The notes: generated from the sequence alone by a model not told the origin. Counted from the stretch's first letter, positions 16,329-25,136 are shown. The stretch is DNA of 64,000 nt from Asanoa sp. WMMD1127 (GCF_029626225.1 NZ_JARUBP010000001.1:5394001-5458000); one strand, 5' to 3'. Numbers and translations: made by a program.

Positions 16329-17224
16329 ACCCGTCCCACCAGCCCTTCGACGCGGGTGAAGCGGCGCACCAGCAGGTAGAGGCCGACCGAGAGGACCAGC
16401 AGGATCGTCGCCATCGACGCCGCCATGCCCCACTCGAACGTCGTGTTGACCTTCTGCTCGATGAGCATCGCGAACGTCGTCTCGCCGGGCCCGCCGACCA
16501 GCGCCGGCGTGATGTAGTAGCCGAGCGCCATGATGAACACCAGCAGCGTTCCGCTGGCCATGCCGGGCAGCGCGAGCGGCAGGTAGACCCGCACGAACGC
16601 GCGCACCGGCCCGGCGCCGAGCGTGCGGGCGGCCCGCAGCAGGGTCGGGTCGATCTGGTCGAGCGTGCCCTTGACGGTCAGCACGAGGAACGGCAGCAGC
16701 ACGTGCACCATCGCCACGACCACCGCGCCCTCGCTGTAGAGCAGGCCGGTCGTGTTGCCCGTGAACGGCGAGAGCAGCTTGGCCACCAGGCCGTTGTCGC
16801 CCAGCAGGACGATCCAGGCGAACGACCGGACCAGCACGCTGGTCCAGAACGGGATGATCACGAACAACGCGACGATCCGGGCCTTCCGCGGTGGCAGGCC
16901 GCTCATGTAGACCGCCACCGGGAAGCCGAGGAGCAGCGTGACCACGGCGACCTCGATGGAGATCCGCGTCGTGATCCACAGGACCTTGAGCATCACCGGG
17001 TCCTGGAAGGCGGCGGTGAAGTTGCCGATGCCCGGCACCGGGTCGGTGAACGACTGCACGAGGACCCGGCCCAGCGGCACCGCGTACAGGAATGTCATGA
17101 AAACGACCGGGATGGCCAGCACCACGGTCGTGAAGCTCGGCCGGTACGCCCTGCGGCGTCGGGGCGGCGCCGGCGGCGGGGCCGGCTGCCCGGTTCGGAC
17201 CGGTGTCGAGACCGACGAGACCAC
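16325..17224 (-). CDS. ABC transporter permease, PotB-like
   Basis: A 299-residue inner-membrane permease with six hydrophobic segments and coupling motif LRAARTLGAGPVRAFVRV. The GTG at 17224 is preferred to an upstream ATG at 17416 because GGAGG lies about ten bases before it and the extra 64 codons look non-coding. The N-terminal proline-rich stretch (PAPPPAPPRRRR) precedes helix 1. It is the first gene of the long minus-strand operon and diverges from the PucR-type regulator gene, which probably controls it. Confidence 0.88.
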   Translation of the reverse strand: MVSSVSTPVRTGQPAPPPAPPRRRRAYRPSFTTVVLAIPVVFMTFLYAVPLGRVLVQSFTDPVPGIGNFTAAFQDPVMLKVLWITTRISIEVAVVTLLLGFPVAVYMSGLPPRKARIVALFVIIPFWTSVLVRSFAWIVLLGDNGLVAKLLSPFTGNTTGLLYSEGAVVVAMVHVLLPFLVLTVKGTLDQIDPTLLRAARTLGAGPVRAFVRVYLPLALPGMASGTLLVFIMALGYYITPALVGGPGETTFAMLIEQKVNTTFEWGMAASMATILLVLSVGLYLLVRRFTRVEGLVGRV

Positions 17225-17453
17225 GCCTGGTCCACCTCCAGTCGCTGACTCGGGTGGCCGCCGCGGTGACGGAGGCCACTTATGAACGGGAAGTAAAAGC
17301 TGACCTTGGGTCGATGTCATCGGGACCGCAGGGCAAAAGTCGGTCAGGTGCGCTGTGGTCGGGGCACAAACCTGCACGTCGAGTGGGTGACAGCGCTGTG
17401 AAAGGGGTGTAAACACAGGTCACGGGATCGCACAAACCCCCGGGAGCGCAGGT
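17225..17453 (+). promoter_or_regulatory. Divergent control region between the importer/acyl-CoA operon and the PucR-type regulator
   Basis: This 229-base region is less GC-rich than its surroundings and should hold both promoters. The 9-base word GCACAAACC occurs twice in direct orientation (17364-17372 and 17430-17438), a possible activator site. GGAGGTGG precedes the minus-strand permease start, and GGGAGC precedes the regulator start at 17454. I cannot define -10 and -35 elements with confidence. Confidence 0.4.
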
Positions 17454-18716
17454 ATGCCGACCACCGCGACCACGTCCGCCCTCGCCGACCAGCTCCGTGC
17501 CGCCGCCCCGCAGATAGCCAACGAGCTGGGCCATCGGGCCTCCCGGGCGGCCGCGCTCGACCCCGGGGGAGTGGCCCGTCCGCGGGAGCCGTTCGACCTG
17601 GCGATGCTGGTCGTCGAGCTGTGCAGCGCCGCGCTGGAGGACGACGCCGACGTGCGGGACTACGTCAGGTCACGGGTCGACTCCTGGGAGTCGAGCGGCG
17701 CACGGCTGGCGCTGCAGGGCGTGCCGGTCACCGAGACGATCGAGTGGCTGCGCTGCCTCGAGCACGTGATCAGCGACCGGGTGCTGTCCTGCGACGGCCT
17801 CGACATGGTGCGGGCCCGCACGGCGCTCGGCCGGATCACCGCGCTCTTCGACGCGCTCTGCGACCGGGAGCTGCGCTCCTACACGTCGACCTACGACGAC
17901 CTGTCCAACTGGTACTCGCGGGTCGGCACCGACCTGGTCACCTGCCTGGCCTCGGGCGGTCCCGTGGAGCCGCACACCGTCAACGGCCAGGCGCGGGTGC
18001 TCGGCATCGACCCGCACCAGCCGTTCCGCGCGGTCACGGTCTACCACGACGGCGACCCGTCCCCGGCCCACTGGGCCCGCGTCCGGCAGCGGGTGCTCGA
18101 CCTGCTGTCCCGCTACGACCCCAAGCGCGAGTCGGTGCTCCGCGACCGGCCCGGCATGCTGCTGGCCATCGTGCCCGTCGACCGGCCCGGGCCCGCGCTG
18201 CCCGAGGTGCTCAACCGGCTGCTGGCCGACGAGGAGCTGGCCGCGACGCTGTTCGTCTCGATCGGCGAGCAGGTCGACTCGCTCCCGCTGGCCGGGCGCA
18301 GCTGCCGGCAGTCACTGTCCGCATTGGAGATCGGCATCTACCGCGCCCAGCGCGGCAAGGTGGTGCAGTGCACCGAGGTGATCCTCGAGGTGTTGCTGGC
18401 CCACAACGCCTGGGTCTCCAACCGGATCGTCACCACCCGGCTGTCGCCGCTGCTGGAGAAGCCGCACCTGGTCGACACGCTGCGGGCCTACATCAGTGCC
18501 GAGATGTCGTTGCAGCGCACCGCCGAGCTGCTCGTCGTGCACCCCAACACGGTCGCCTACCGGCTGCGCCAGATCGCCACCCTGACCGGGCGCGACATGC
18601 GCAAGCTGACCGACATGGCCGACCTGGTCGTGGGCCTGACCGCGCTCGACGTCATCGAGATGCGCCAGGACTCCGGCCCGGACCGGGTCGACCTGCGCGC
18701 CAAGCTGCTCGGCTGA
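17454..18716 (+). CDS. PucR/CdaR-family transcriptional regulator
   Basis: A 420-residue regulator. The C-terminal HTH (about 339-378: LVDTLRAYISAEMSLQRTAE, then HPNTVAYRLRQI) is the PucR C-terminal helix-turn-helix found in CdaR, PucR and many actinobacterial catabolic activators. The middle part resembles the GGDEF-like CdaR domain and the N-terminal 150 residues are helical. Such proteins usually activate an adjacent pathway in response to a small molecule. Here it lies between the divergent importer/acyl-CoA operon and the aldehyde dehydrogenase/ThDP enzyme operon, so it is likely to control both. Confidence 0.88.
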   Translation: MPTTATTSALADQLRAAAPQIANELGHRASRAAALDPGGVARPREPFDLAMLVVELCSAALEDDADVRDYVRSRVDSWESSGARLALQGVPVTETIEWLRCLEHVISDRVLSCDGLDMVRARTALGRITALFDALCDRELRSYTSTYDDLSNWYSRVGTDLVTCLASGGPVEPHTVNGQARVLGIDPHQPFRAVTVYHDGDPSPAHWARVRQRVLDLLSRYDPKRESVLRDRPGMLLAIVPVDRPGPALPEVLNRLLADEELAATLFVSIGEQVDSLPLAGRSCRQSLSALEIGIYRAQRGKVVQCTEVILEVLLAHNAWVSNRIVTTRLSPLLEKPHLVDTLRAYISAEMSLQRTAELLVVHPNTVAYRLRQIATLTGRDMRKLTDMADLVVGLTALDVIEMRQDSGPDRVDLRAKLLG

Positions 18717-18830
18717 CCCCGACTCTGTGCCGGCGCCATCAGCGGCCGGTCGCAAGTTTGGGTGACGCAACCGAAGACGTGATCGTTCCCGCTCCCTATC
18801 GTCGATGCGTCGAGACGTGCGGGAGCCGCC

Positions 18831-20255
18831 ATGAACGATCGAAGCATCTTCGTCAACGGTGAGTGGGTCGCGGCACACGGCCGCGAGCTGATCCCGGTGA
18901 TCGATCCGAGCACCGAGCAGTGCGTGGCCACCGTGCCGGAGTGCAGCACCGAGGACGTCGACGACGCGGTGCGGGCCGCCTGGCTGGCCCGGCCGGCGTT
19001 GCGGGCGCTCACAGTGGACGATCGGGTCGCGTCGCTGCGCCGCCTCGCCGACGAGCTGGAGCGCCGGGCCGGCGACCTGGCCGACCGGATCTCGCTGGAG
19101 ATGGGGATGCCGCGGCACCTGTGCGGGCCCTACCAGGTGGCCTCGGCCATCGGGGTGCTCCGCACGACGGCCGACGAGCTGCCCACCGTGGCCTTCCGGG
19201 AACGGATCGGGCACTCGTGGGTCGTGCGCGAGCCGGTCGGGGTGGTCGTGGCGATCACGCCGTGGAACTACCCGCTGCTGCAGACGACCTCGAAGATCGG
19301 GCCCGCGCTGGCCGCCGGCTGCCCGGTCGTGCTCAAGCCCAGCGAGCTCGCGCCGCTGGACGCCTACCTGCTCGCCGAGGCGGTCGCGGCGGCCGGCCTG
19401 CCGCCCGGCGCGGTCAACGTGGTGATGGGCACCGGGCCGCACGTGGGCGAGAGCCTGGCGCGGCACCCGCAGGTGGCCATGGTGTCGTTGACCGGGTCGA
19501 CCCGGGCCGGGCGGCGCGTGGCCCAGGTCGCCGCCGCGTCGGTCAAGCGGGTCGCGCTGGAGCTGGGCGGCAAGAGCCCGTCGGTCGTGCTCGCCGACGC
19601 CGACCTGGCCGCCGCGGTGCGGCACACCGTCGACTCGGTGCTGGTCAACAGTGGACAGACGTGCACGGCGCTGACCCGGCTCGTGGTGCCCTATCAGCGG
19701 TTGGGCGAGGTGGAGGAGCTGGTGTCGGCGGCGATGGCCGGCTACCGGGTCGGTCCCGCGGCCGAGCCGACGTCCGACCTCGGGCCGGTGGCCAACGCCG
19801 CGCAGCTGCAGCGGGTGCGGGAGCACGTCGAGCGGGCCGAGGTCGACGGGGCGCGGCCGCTCTGGGCGTACCCGGGGGATCGCCTGCCGGAAAAGGGTTT
19901 CTTCGCCGCGCCCGCCGCGTTCGTCATCCCCGACCCGACCATCGACCTGGCCCGCTCCGAGGTCTTCGGGCCCGTGCTCAGCGTGATCCCCTATGTCGAC
20001 GAGGACGACGCGGTCGCGATCGCCAACGCCACCGACTACGGGCTGGCCGCGACGGTGTGGTCCGCCGACGAGGAGCACGCCCTGCGGGTGGCGGAGCGGA
20101 TCGAGAGCGGGACGGTCGACCTCAACGGCGCGCCGTTCAACGGCCGGGCGCCGTTCGGCGGTTACAAGCAGTCGGGCCGCGGGCGGGAGCTCGGCCGGTT
20201 CGGCATCGAGGAGTTCACCGAGCTCAAGTCCATCCAGACGGGGGTAGGCGGATGA
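18831..20255 (+). CDS. NAD(P)-dependent aldehyde dehydrogenase
   Basis: A 474-residue aldehyde dehydrogenase with the substrate/cofactor motif ITPWNYPLLQTT, general base Glu244 in ALELGGKSPS and nucleophile Cys278 in NSGQTCTAL. The C-terminal signature FGGYKQSGRGRELG is also present. It oxidises an aldehyde to an acid. A GGGAG ribosome binding site precedes the ATG. The ThDP-dependent enzyme gene overlaps its end as ATGA. A decarboxylase that makes an aldehyde from a 2-oxoacid, paired with this enzyme, would yield an acid for the ligase at 11365; alternatively it oxidises the aldehyde released by the putative aldolase. Confidence 0.92.
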   Translation: MNDRSIFVNGEWVAAHGRELIPVIDPSTEQCVATVPECSTEDVDDAVRAAWLARPALRALTVDDRVASLRRLADELERRAGDLADRISLEMGMPRHLCGPYQVASAIGVLRTTADELPTVAFRERIGHSWVVREPVGVVVAITPWNYPLLQTTSKIGPALAAGCPVVLKPSELAPLDAYLLAEAVAAAGLPPGAVNVVMGTGPHVGESLARHPQVAMVSLTGSTRAGRRVAQVAAASVKRVALELGGKSPSVVLADADLAAAVRHTVDSVLVNSGQTCTALTRLVVPYQRLGEVEELVSAAMAGYRVGPAAEPTSDLGPVANAAQLQRVREHVERAEVDGARPLWAYPGDRLPEKGFFAAPAAFVIPDPTIDLARSEVFGPVLSVIPYVDEDDAVAIANATDYGLAATVWSADEEHALRVAERIESGTVDLNGAPFNGRAPFGGYKQSGRGRELGRFGIEEFTELKSIQTGVGG

Positions 20256-21892
20256 CCGGCTTCACCGGTGGCGACGCGGTCGTCGAGGCGCTGCGGGCGC
20301 TGGGCGTCGACCGGGTGTTCGTCGTGGCCAGCGTGCACAACCTGCCGATCCTCAACGCGCTGCACCGCGACGGCGGCATCGCCGTGGTCAACGTGCGGCA
20401 CGAGCAGGCGGCGGTGCACGGCGCCGACGGGTACGCCCGGGTCACCGGCCGACTCGGCGTCGCGATCACCTCGACCGGGCCGGGCGCGGCCAACGCGATG
20501 GGCGGGCTGTTCGAGGCCGGCTTCGCGTCGTCGCCGGTGCTGATGCTGACCGGCCAGGTGGAGACCGGGTTCTACGGCAAGGGGCGCGGCTATCTGCACG
20601 AGGCCGAGCGGCAGCTGGAGATGCTGCGCTCGGTGACCCGCCAGGCCTGGTCGGTGCGGCGGGCGGCCGACATCGCCGAGGTCGTGGTGGCGGCGGGGCG
20701 GGAGGCGTTGACCGGGCGGCCGCAGCCGACCGCGGTGGAGATCCCGGTCGACCTGCAGTACGCCGAGACGCCGCGGACCGGTGTCGTCGCGGCGCCCGTG
20801 CCGCGGGCCGCGCCCGATCCCGCGCGGGTGGCGGCCGCGGCCGCCCTGCTGGCCGGGGCGCGGCGGCCGTTGGTCTGGGCCGGCGGCGGGGTCAACCACG
20901 CCGGCGCGGCGGACGCGTTGCGGGCGTTCGTCGAGCGGCTCGGCATCCCGGTGGTCACCTCGACCGAGGGACGCGGCGCGCTGCCCGAGGACCATCCACT
21001 GTGCCTGGGCTCCCTGGCCACCTACAAGCCCCTGCGGGCCCATGTCGAGCGGGCCGACGCCGTGCTCGTCGTGGGCAGCCGGTTCCAGATGTATCCCACC
21101 GGCTTCTGGCGCCTGCGCCTGCCGCCCGCGCTGGTGCACCTCGACGCCGACCCGACCGTGATCGGCCGGAGCTACCCGGCGCGGGTGGCGCTGGTCGCCG
21201 ACGCCCGCGACGGCCTCGCCGCCCTCGACGCGGCCCTGCCCACCGGCGCGGTCGAGCCGGGCTGGGCCGACGAGGGTCGCGCGGCGGCCGACGCCACCGT
21301 CGCCCGCGCCCGCGAGCGGCTCGGCCCGGACCACCGCGGCATCATGGACGCGATCCGCCGCCACCTGCCCCGCGACGGCGTGGTGGTGCGGGACTCGACC
21401 GTTCCCGCGTACGTCTGGGGCGACAGTCTCCTCCCCATCCTCTCCTCGCGGACCTCGCTGCGCCCGGTGTCGTCGGCGATCGGCCCCGGCCTGCCGCTGG
21501 CCATCGGCGCCGCCGCGGGCGCCGGAGAGCGGACGGTGGTCATCCACGGCGACGGCGGGATCATGCTCACGATCGGTGAGCTGTCGACGCTCGCCCAGAC
21601 CGGCCTGCCGGTGACGGTGTGCGTGTTCAACGACCGCGGCTACGGCATCCTGCGTGGCATCGAGGCGGCCACGTTCGCCGGGGCCCAGCACGACGTCGAC
21701 CTGGCGACGCCGGACTTCGCCGCACTCGCGGAGGCGATGGGCGTGCCGGCCGAGAAGGTGTCGGACGCGGCGGGCTTCGAGAAGGCGTTCGCGGCGTCGG
21801 TGGCGCGGCCCGGGCCGGCGCTGATCGAGGTCGACCTGCTCGCCCTCGCGCCGATGGATTATCCGATCGGCGGGCACGAGAACGTCGCCTGA
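20252..21892 (+). CDS. Thiamine-diphosphate-dependent enzyme, acetolactate synthase/2-oxoacid decarboxylase family
   Basis: A 546-residue three-domain ThDP enzyme. Glu51 in VRHEQAAVHGADGYAR is the cofactor-activating glutamate, TSTGPGAANAMGG follows, and the ThDP/Mg motif begins at GDGG (433-436) and runs to VCVFND. The central domain (GARRPLVWAGGGVNHAG) is of the FAD- or structural-type found in acetolactate synthase and benzoylformate decarboxylase. No regulatory small subunit gene is nearby, so it is unlikely to be the biosynthetic acetolactate synthase. Coupling to an aldehyde dehydrogenase suggests decarboxylation of a 2-oxoacid. It ends 17 bases before the nitroreductase gene. Confidence 0.85.
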   Translation: MTGFTGGDAVVEALRALGVDRVFVVASVHNLPILNALHRDGGIAVVNVRHEQAAVHGADGYARVTGRLGVAITSTGPGAANAMGGLFEAGFASSPVLMLTGQVETGFYGKGRGYLHEAERQLEMLRSVTRQAWSVRRAADIAEVVVAAGREALTGRPQPTAVEIPVDLQYAETPRTGVVAAPVPRAAPDPARVAAAAALLAGARRPLVWAGGGVNHAGAADALRAFVERLGIPVVTSTEGRGALPEDHPLCLGSLATYKPLRAHVERADAVLVVGSRFQMYPTGFWRLRLPPALVHLDADPTVIGRSYPARVALVADARDGLAALDAALPTGAVEPGWADEGRAAADATVARARERLGPDHRGIMDAIRRHLPRDGVVVRDSTVPAYVWGDSLLPILSSRTSLRPVSSAIGPGLPLAIGAAAGAGERTVVIHGDGGIMLTIGELSTLAQTGLPVTVCVFNDRGYGILRGIEAATFAGAQHDVDLATPDFAALAEAMGVPAEKVSDAAGFEKAFAASVARPGPALIEVDLLALAPMDYPIGGHENVA

Positions 21893-21895
21893 ACC

Positions 21896-21901
21896 TAGAC
21901 T
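21896..21901 (+). promoter_or_regulatory. -10 box of a leaderless-type promoter for the nitroreductase
   Basis: TAGACT lies eight bases before ATG 21910 and no ribosome binding site is visible between them. This suggests that the nitroreductase can be transcribed separately from the upstream ThDP gene, whose stop is at 21890-21892. Confidence 0.35.
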
Positions 21902-21909
21902 CGGGCCTG

Positions 21910-22425
21910 ATGGAAACGTTGGACGCGATCCGGGCCAGGCGCAACGTCCGCGACTACACGGCCGACCCGGTGTCCGATGAGGATCTGAGTCGCATCGCGG
22001 AGGCCGGATGGCGGGCGCCGTCGGCGTCCAACCGCCAACATTGGGACTTCGTCGTCGTCACCGACCGGGGGCAGCTGGCCGAGCTGGCCACCGTGTGGCA
22101 GTCGGCCAGTCACATCGCCCGGGCGGCGGCCGCCATCGCGCTGGTCGTGCCCCGGCCGGCCGACGACCGGCAGGCGGCGCTCGACCAGTACGACCTGGGC
22201 CAGGCCACCTACGCCATGATGCTCGCCGCGACCGACCTCGGCATCGGCACCGGCCACTCGTCGGTCGGCGACCATGACAAGGCCCGCGCTCTGCTCGGCG
22301 TGCCGGCGACCCACGACGTGGCCTACCTGCTCGGCGTCGGCTATCCGGCCGACCGGCCGCTGCGGCCCGTCGCCCGCCCCAACCGCCGCCCGTTCGACGA
22401 GGTCGTCCACCGCGGCCGCTGGTGA
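21910..22425 (+). CDS. Nitroreductase family protein
   Basis: A 171-residue FMN-dependent nitroreductase-fold protein. The start IRARRNVRDYTADPVSDEDL is the classical R-x-R/S-x-R FMN-phosphate motif, WRAPSASNRQHWDFVVV contacts the flavin and the C-terminal GVGYPADRP is family-typical. Physiological substrates in this family are varied: quinones, nitroaromatics, flavins and dehalogenation. The ATG at 21910 aligns with the family N-terminus. It converges on the VOC gene, with four bases between the stops. Confidence 0.88.
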   Translation: METLDAIRARRNVRDYTADPVSDEDLSRIAEAGWRAPSASNRQHWDFVVVTDRGQLAELATVWQSASHIARAAAAIALVVPRPADDRQAALDQYDLGQATYAMMLAATDLGIGTGHSSVGDHDKARALLGVPATHDVAYLLGVGYPADRPLRPVARPNRRPFDEVVHRGRW

Positions 22426-22429
22426 CCGT

Positions 22430-23167
22430 TCACGTCAGCACGATGTCGACGCCGAGGTACGGGTCCCGGAACGGGATCCCGGCCCCGCCGGCGTAGGCCA
22501 CCCGGGTGACCGGGTCCGCGCCGGTGAACTCCAGCCGCGCGGGGCTCGGCTCGGCGCCGGGCGGGCAGACCCGGATCCGCACGCCGGGGCCGCGGAACGC
22601 GACGTCGGTCGGTGCTCCGCCGGTGATGCCGGTGACCTGGCCGCCGAGCAGCCGGAGCAGCCCCACGGCCCGGGCGGGGTCGGTGGCCTGCCAGGCGACG
22701 GCCCGCAGCGCCGCCGTCGTCGCGCCGGCGGGCGGCAGGTCGTCCGGTGGCGGTGGCAGCGGGGCGGGGCCGGCCTGGGCGAGCTGCACGAGGGTGCCGC
22801 CGGCCACCTTGGGATGGATGAACGCCTCCTGCCACGACGGGTCGACGGTCCGCACGCCGAAGCAGGGGTAGCCCGCCCTGGTCGCCGCCTCGACCGCGGC
22901 CAGCAGGTCGGGCACCTTGAACGTCAGGTGGTGCAGGCCCGGCCCGGTATCGAGAAAGCGCGCCACGAACGGGTTCTCGTCCGTCCGATGTGGTTCGAGC
23001 AGCTCCAGGCACATGCCGTTGGCGTAGCGCAGGGTGCTGAACCGGAAGCCCGGTGCGTCGCCGCTGATCGCCCACTCGCCGCCGAGCTGCGCCCGCAACA
23101 GCGGCCAGGCGGGCCGCGCCCGGGAAACCGCGATCGAAACATGATCGAGTACGGCGGGAGGCATCAT
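22430..23167 (-). CDS. VOC (glyoxalase-fold) family protein
   Basis: A 245-residue protein with vicinal-oxygen-chelate features: an N-terminal module starting LDHVSIAVSRARPAWP and containing CLELLEPHRTDEN and LHHLTFKVPDLLAAVEAA, a proline-rich linker (PLPPPPDDLPP), and a second module with VGLLRLLGGQV. The first module keeps candidate metal ligands (His in LDHVS and LHHLT, Glu in CLELLEP). Likely roles are isomerase, dioxygenase or resistance-type binding; none is shown. The first of two adjacent ATG codons (23167) is used; an upstream reading to 23218 lacks family sequence. Confidence 0.7.
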   Translation of the reverse strand: MMPPAVLDHVSIAVSRARPAWPLLRAQLGGEWAISGDAPGFRFSTLRYANGMCLELLEPHRTDENPFVARFLDTGPGLHHLTFKVPDLLAAVEAATRAGYPCFGVRTVDPSWQEAFIHPKVAGGTLVQLAQAGPAPLPPPPDDLPPAGATTAALRAVAWQATDPARAVGLLRLLGGQVTGITGGAPTDVAFRGPGVRIRVCPPGAEPSPARLEFTGADPVTRVAYAGGAGIPFRDPYLGVDIVLT

Positions 23168-23247
23168 TCCGACAGCCTGCCGGACGTGGCGCCCCCGCGC
23201 ATCAGGCGGCGTCGACACATCGGCCCGCGAGGGGTTGTGCGTGGACG

Positions 23248-24267
23248 CTAGCGGCGGCGCGCGGCCGGCTGCAGGGACGGGCTGACCCAGCCGTTGTCGG
23301 CGGGGTTGAGGGTGACGCCGGGCGGCACGATCTCGTCGATGCGGTCCAGCACGTCGGTGGTGAGCGCGACGTCGGCCGCGGCGAGCTGTGACTCCAGGTG
23401 CGCCATCGTGCGCGGGCCGATGATCGTGCTGGTGATCGCCGGGTGGCGCAGGACGAACGCGATGGCCATCTCGATCAGGCTGATGCCGGTCTCGTCGGCG
23501 AGCCGGCCGAGCCGGTCGGCGGCGTCGAGCTTGCGCTGGTTGCCCGGGGTGTCCATGTCGAAGCGGACCTGGGGTCGGGCGGCCGAGGTCGGGCCGGCGC
23601 TGTCGCCGTCCTTGCGGTAGCGGCCGGACAGCCAGCCACCCGACAGCGGGCTGTAGGAGAGCACGCCCATGCCGTACCGCTGGGTCAGGGGCAGGATCTC
23701 GTTCTCGATGTTGCGGGTGAGCATGGAGTAGGTGGGCTGCTCGGTGACGAACCGCTCCCGGCCGCGGTCGCGGGCGACGTATTGCGCGTCGACGAGCGCG
23801 GAGGCGGGGAAGGTCGAGTGCCCGAGGTAGCGGACCTTGCCGGCGCGGACGAGGTCGGTCAGCGCGCCGAGGGTCTCGTCGAGGTCGACGTCCGGGTCGT
23901 ACCGGTGCATCTGGTAGAGGTCGATATGGTCCGTGCCGAGCCGGCGCAGCGAGTTCTCGACGGCTTGCATGATCCAGCGGCGGGAGCCACCGCGGTGGTT
24001 CGGGTCGTCGTCGAACGGCATGAAGAACTTCGTGGCGAGCACGACGTCGTCACGGCGGCCCTTGAGCGCCTTGCCGACGATGACCTCGGACTCGCCCTGC
24101 GAGTAGACGTCGGCGGTGTCGACGAAGGTGACGCCCGCGTCGAGCGCCCGGTGGATGATCCGGACACTCTCGTCGTGGTCCTTGGTGCCCCACTGCCCGA
24201 ACATCATGGTGCCGAGGCAGAGCTTGCTGACCGAGACGCCGGTGCGGCCGAGCGGACGGTGTTCCAC
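23248..24267 (-). CDS. Aldo/keto reductase
   Basis: A 339-residue (alpha/beta)8 aldo/keto reductase. The tetrad is visible as Asp and Tyr in VDTADVYSQGE, Lys in VLATKFFMP and His in YQMHRYDPD. VLSYSPLSGGWLSG and TSTIIGPRTMAHLE complete the NADP(H)-binding end. GTG 24267 is chosen because AGGAGG lies about seven bases upstream. It is 14 bases downstream of the MmyB-type regulator gene on the same strand, so the two form an operon and the regulator probably controls it. Confidence 0.9.
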   Translation of the reverse strand: MEHRPLGRTGVSVSKLCLGTMMFGQWGTKDHDESVRIIHRALDAGVTFVDTADVYSQGESEVIVGKALKGRRDDVVLATKFFMPFDDDPNHRGGSRRWIMQAVENSLRRLGTDHIDLYQMHRYDPDVDLDETLGALTDLVRAGKVRYLGHSTFPASALVDAQYVARDRGRERFVTEQPTYSMLTRNIENEILPLTQRYGMGVLSYSPLSGGWLSGRYRKDGDSAGPTSAARPQVRFDMDTPGNQRKLDAADRLGRLADETGISLIEMAIAFVLRHPAITSTIIGPRTMAHLESQLAAADVALTTDVLDRIDEIVPPGVTLNPADNGWVSPSLQPAARRR

Positions 24268-24281
24268 GGTTTGCCCTCCTG

Positions 24282-25136
24282 TCAGGCCGGCGCGGTGGTG
24301 GCCGCCCACGTGGCGAGCAGCCGCAAGGCGTCGCCGGCCGGGGTGTCGGCCGCGGCGCTGTAGGCCGTCAGCGTGAGCCCGGGATCGGCGGGCAGCGGCA
24401 TGGCCTCGAAGGCCACGTCGAGCCGGCCGACGACCGGGTGGTGGAAGTGCTTCGTGCCGGTGTGGTGCAGGCGCACGTTGTGCGCGGCCCAGCGCGTGCG
24501 GAAGGCGTCACTGCGCGTGGCGAGTTCCCCGACCAGGTCGGTGAGGGCCTTGTCGTACGGGTCGCGGCCGGCTTCGGTGCGCAGCAGCGCGACGGTGATG
24601 TCGGCGGCCTCGTCCCAGCTCGGGTAGAGGTCGGCGGACCGGGCGTCGAGGAAGCAGAACCGGGCGAGGTTGACCGGCCGGTCGGCGGTGTCGAACGCGG
24701 GGGCGTAAAGGGCCCGCCCGAGGCGGTTGATCGCCAGGACGTCGAGCCGCCCGTTGCGGACGAACGCCGCCGCGTCGGTCATCGCGTCGAGCAGGGTCCG
24801 CACGCCGGGCCGGATCTGCTGCCGCTGGGGCCGCCGCCGCACCTGGGCGCCGCTGTTGGCGGCCCGGGCCAGGTCGAACAGGTGGGAGCGCTCCGCCTCG
24901 TCGAGCCGCAACGCCCGCGCGACGGCGTTGAGCACGCTGTCGGAGACGCCGGCCAGGTTGCCGCGCTCGAGCCGCGTGTAGTAGTCGGGGCTCATGCCGG
25001 CGAGCAGCGCCACCTCGGCGCGCCGCAGCCCGGCCACCCGGCGGGTGCCACCGAAGTCGGGCAGCCCGGCCTGCTCCGGCGTGATCCGGGCCCGTCGCGT
25101 GGCCAGGAACTCGCGTACCTCGTCCCGGGTGTCCAT
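24282..25136 (-). CDS. Helix-turn-helix (XRE) regulator with MmyB-like ligand domain
   Basis: A 284-residue regulator with an N-terminal Cro/C1-type HTH (GLRRAEVALLAGMSPDYYTR, then LERGNLAGVSDSVL) and a C-terminal MmyB-like domain (RFCFLDARSADLYPSWDEAA, VVGRLDVAFEAMPLP), which binds a small, often fatty-acid-like ligand in known structures. These regulators usually repress the adjacent dehydrogenase or reductase genes. It is cotranscribed with the aldo/keto reductase and diverges from the alcohol dehydrogenase/cupin operon across 127 bases, in which no clear operator is seen. Confidence 0.9.
   Translation of the reverse strand: MDTRDEVREFLATRRARITPEQAGLPDFGGTRRVAGLRRAEVALLAGMSPDYYTRLERGNLAGVSDSVLNAVARALRLDEAERSHLFDLARAANSGAQVRRRPQRQQIRPGVRTLLDAMTDAAAFVRNGRLDVLAINRLGRALYAPAFDTADRPVNLARFCFLDARSADLYPSWDEAADITVALLRTEAGRDPYDKALTDLVGELATRSDAFRTRWAAHNVRLHHTGTKHFHHPVVGRLDVAFEAMPLPADPGLTLTAYSAAADTPAGDALRLLATWAATTAPA

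Noticed and set aside
14341-17224. Calling the importer a spermidine/putrescine system (PotABCD)
   Set aside because: The subunits belong to that structural class, but the operon contains CoA-thioester enzymes and no polyamine catabolic genes, so the ligand is left open.
20252-21892. Biosynthetic acetolactate synthase (ilvB)
   Set aside because: No ilvN or ilvC nearby, and the gene overlaps an aldehyde dehydrogenase; a catabolic decarboxylase-like role is more likely.
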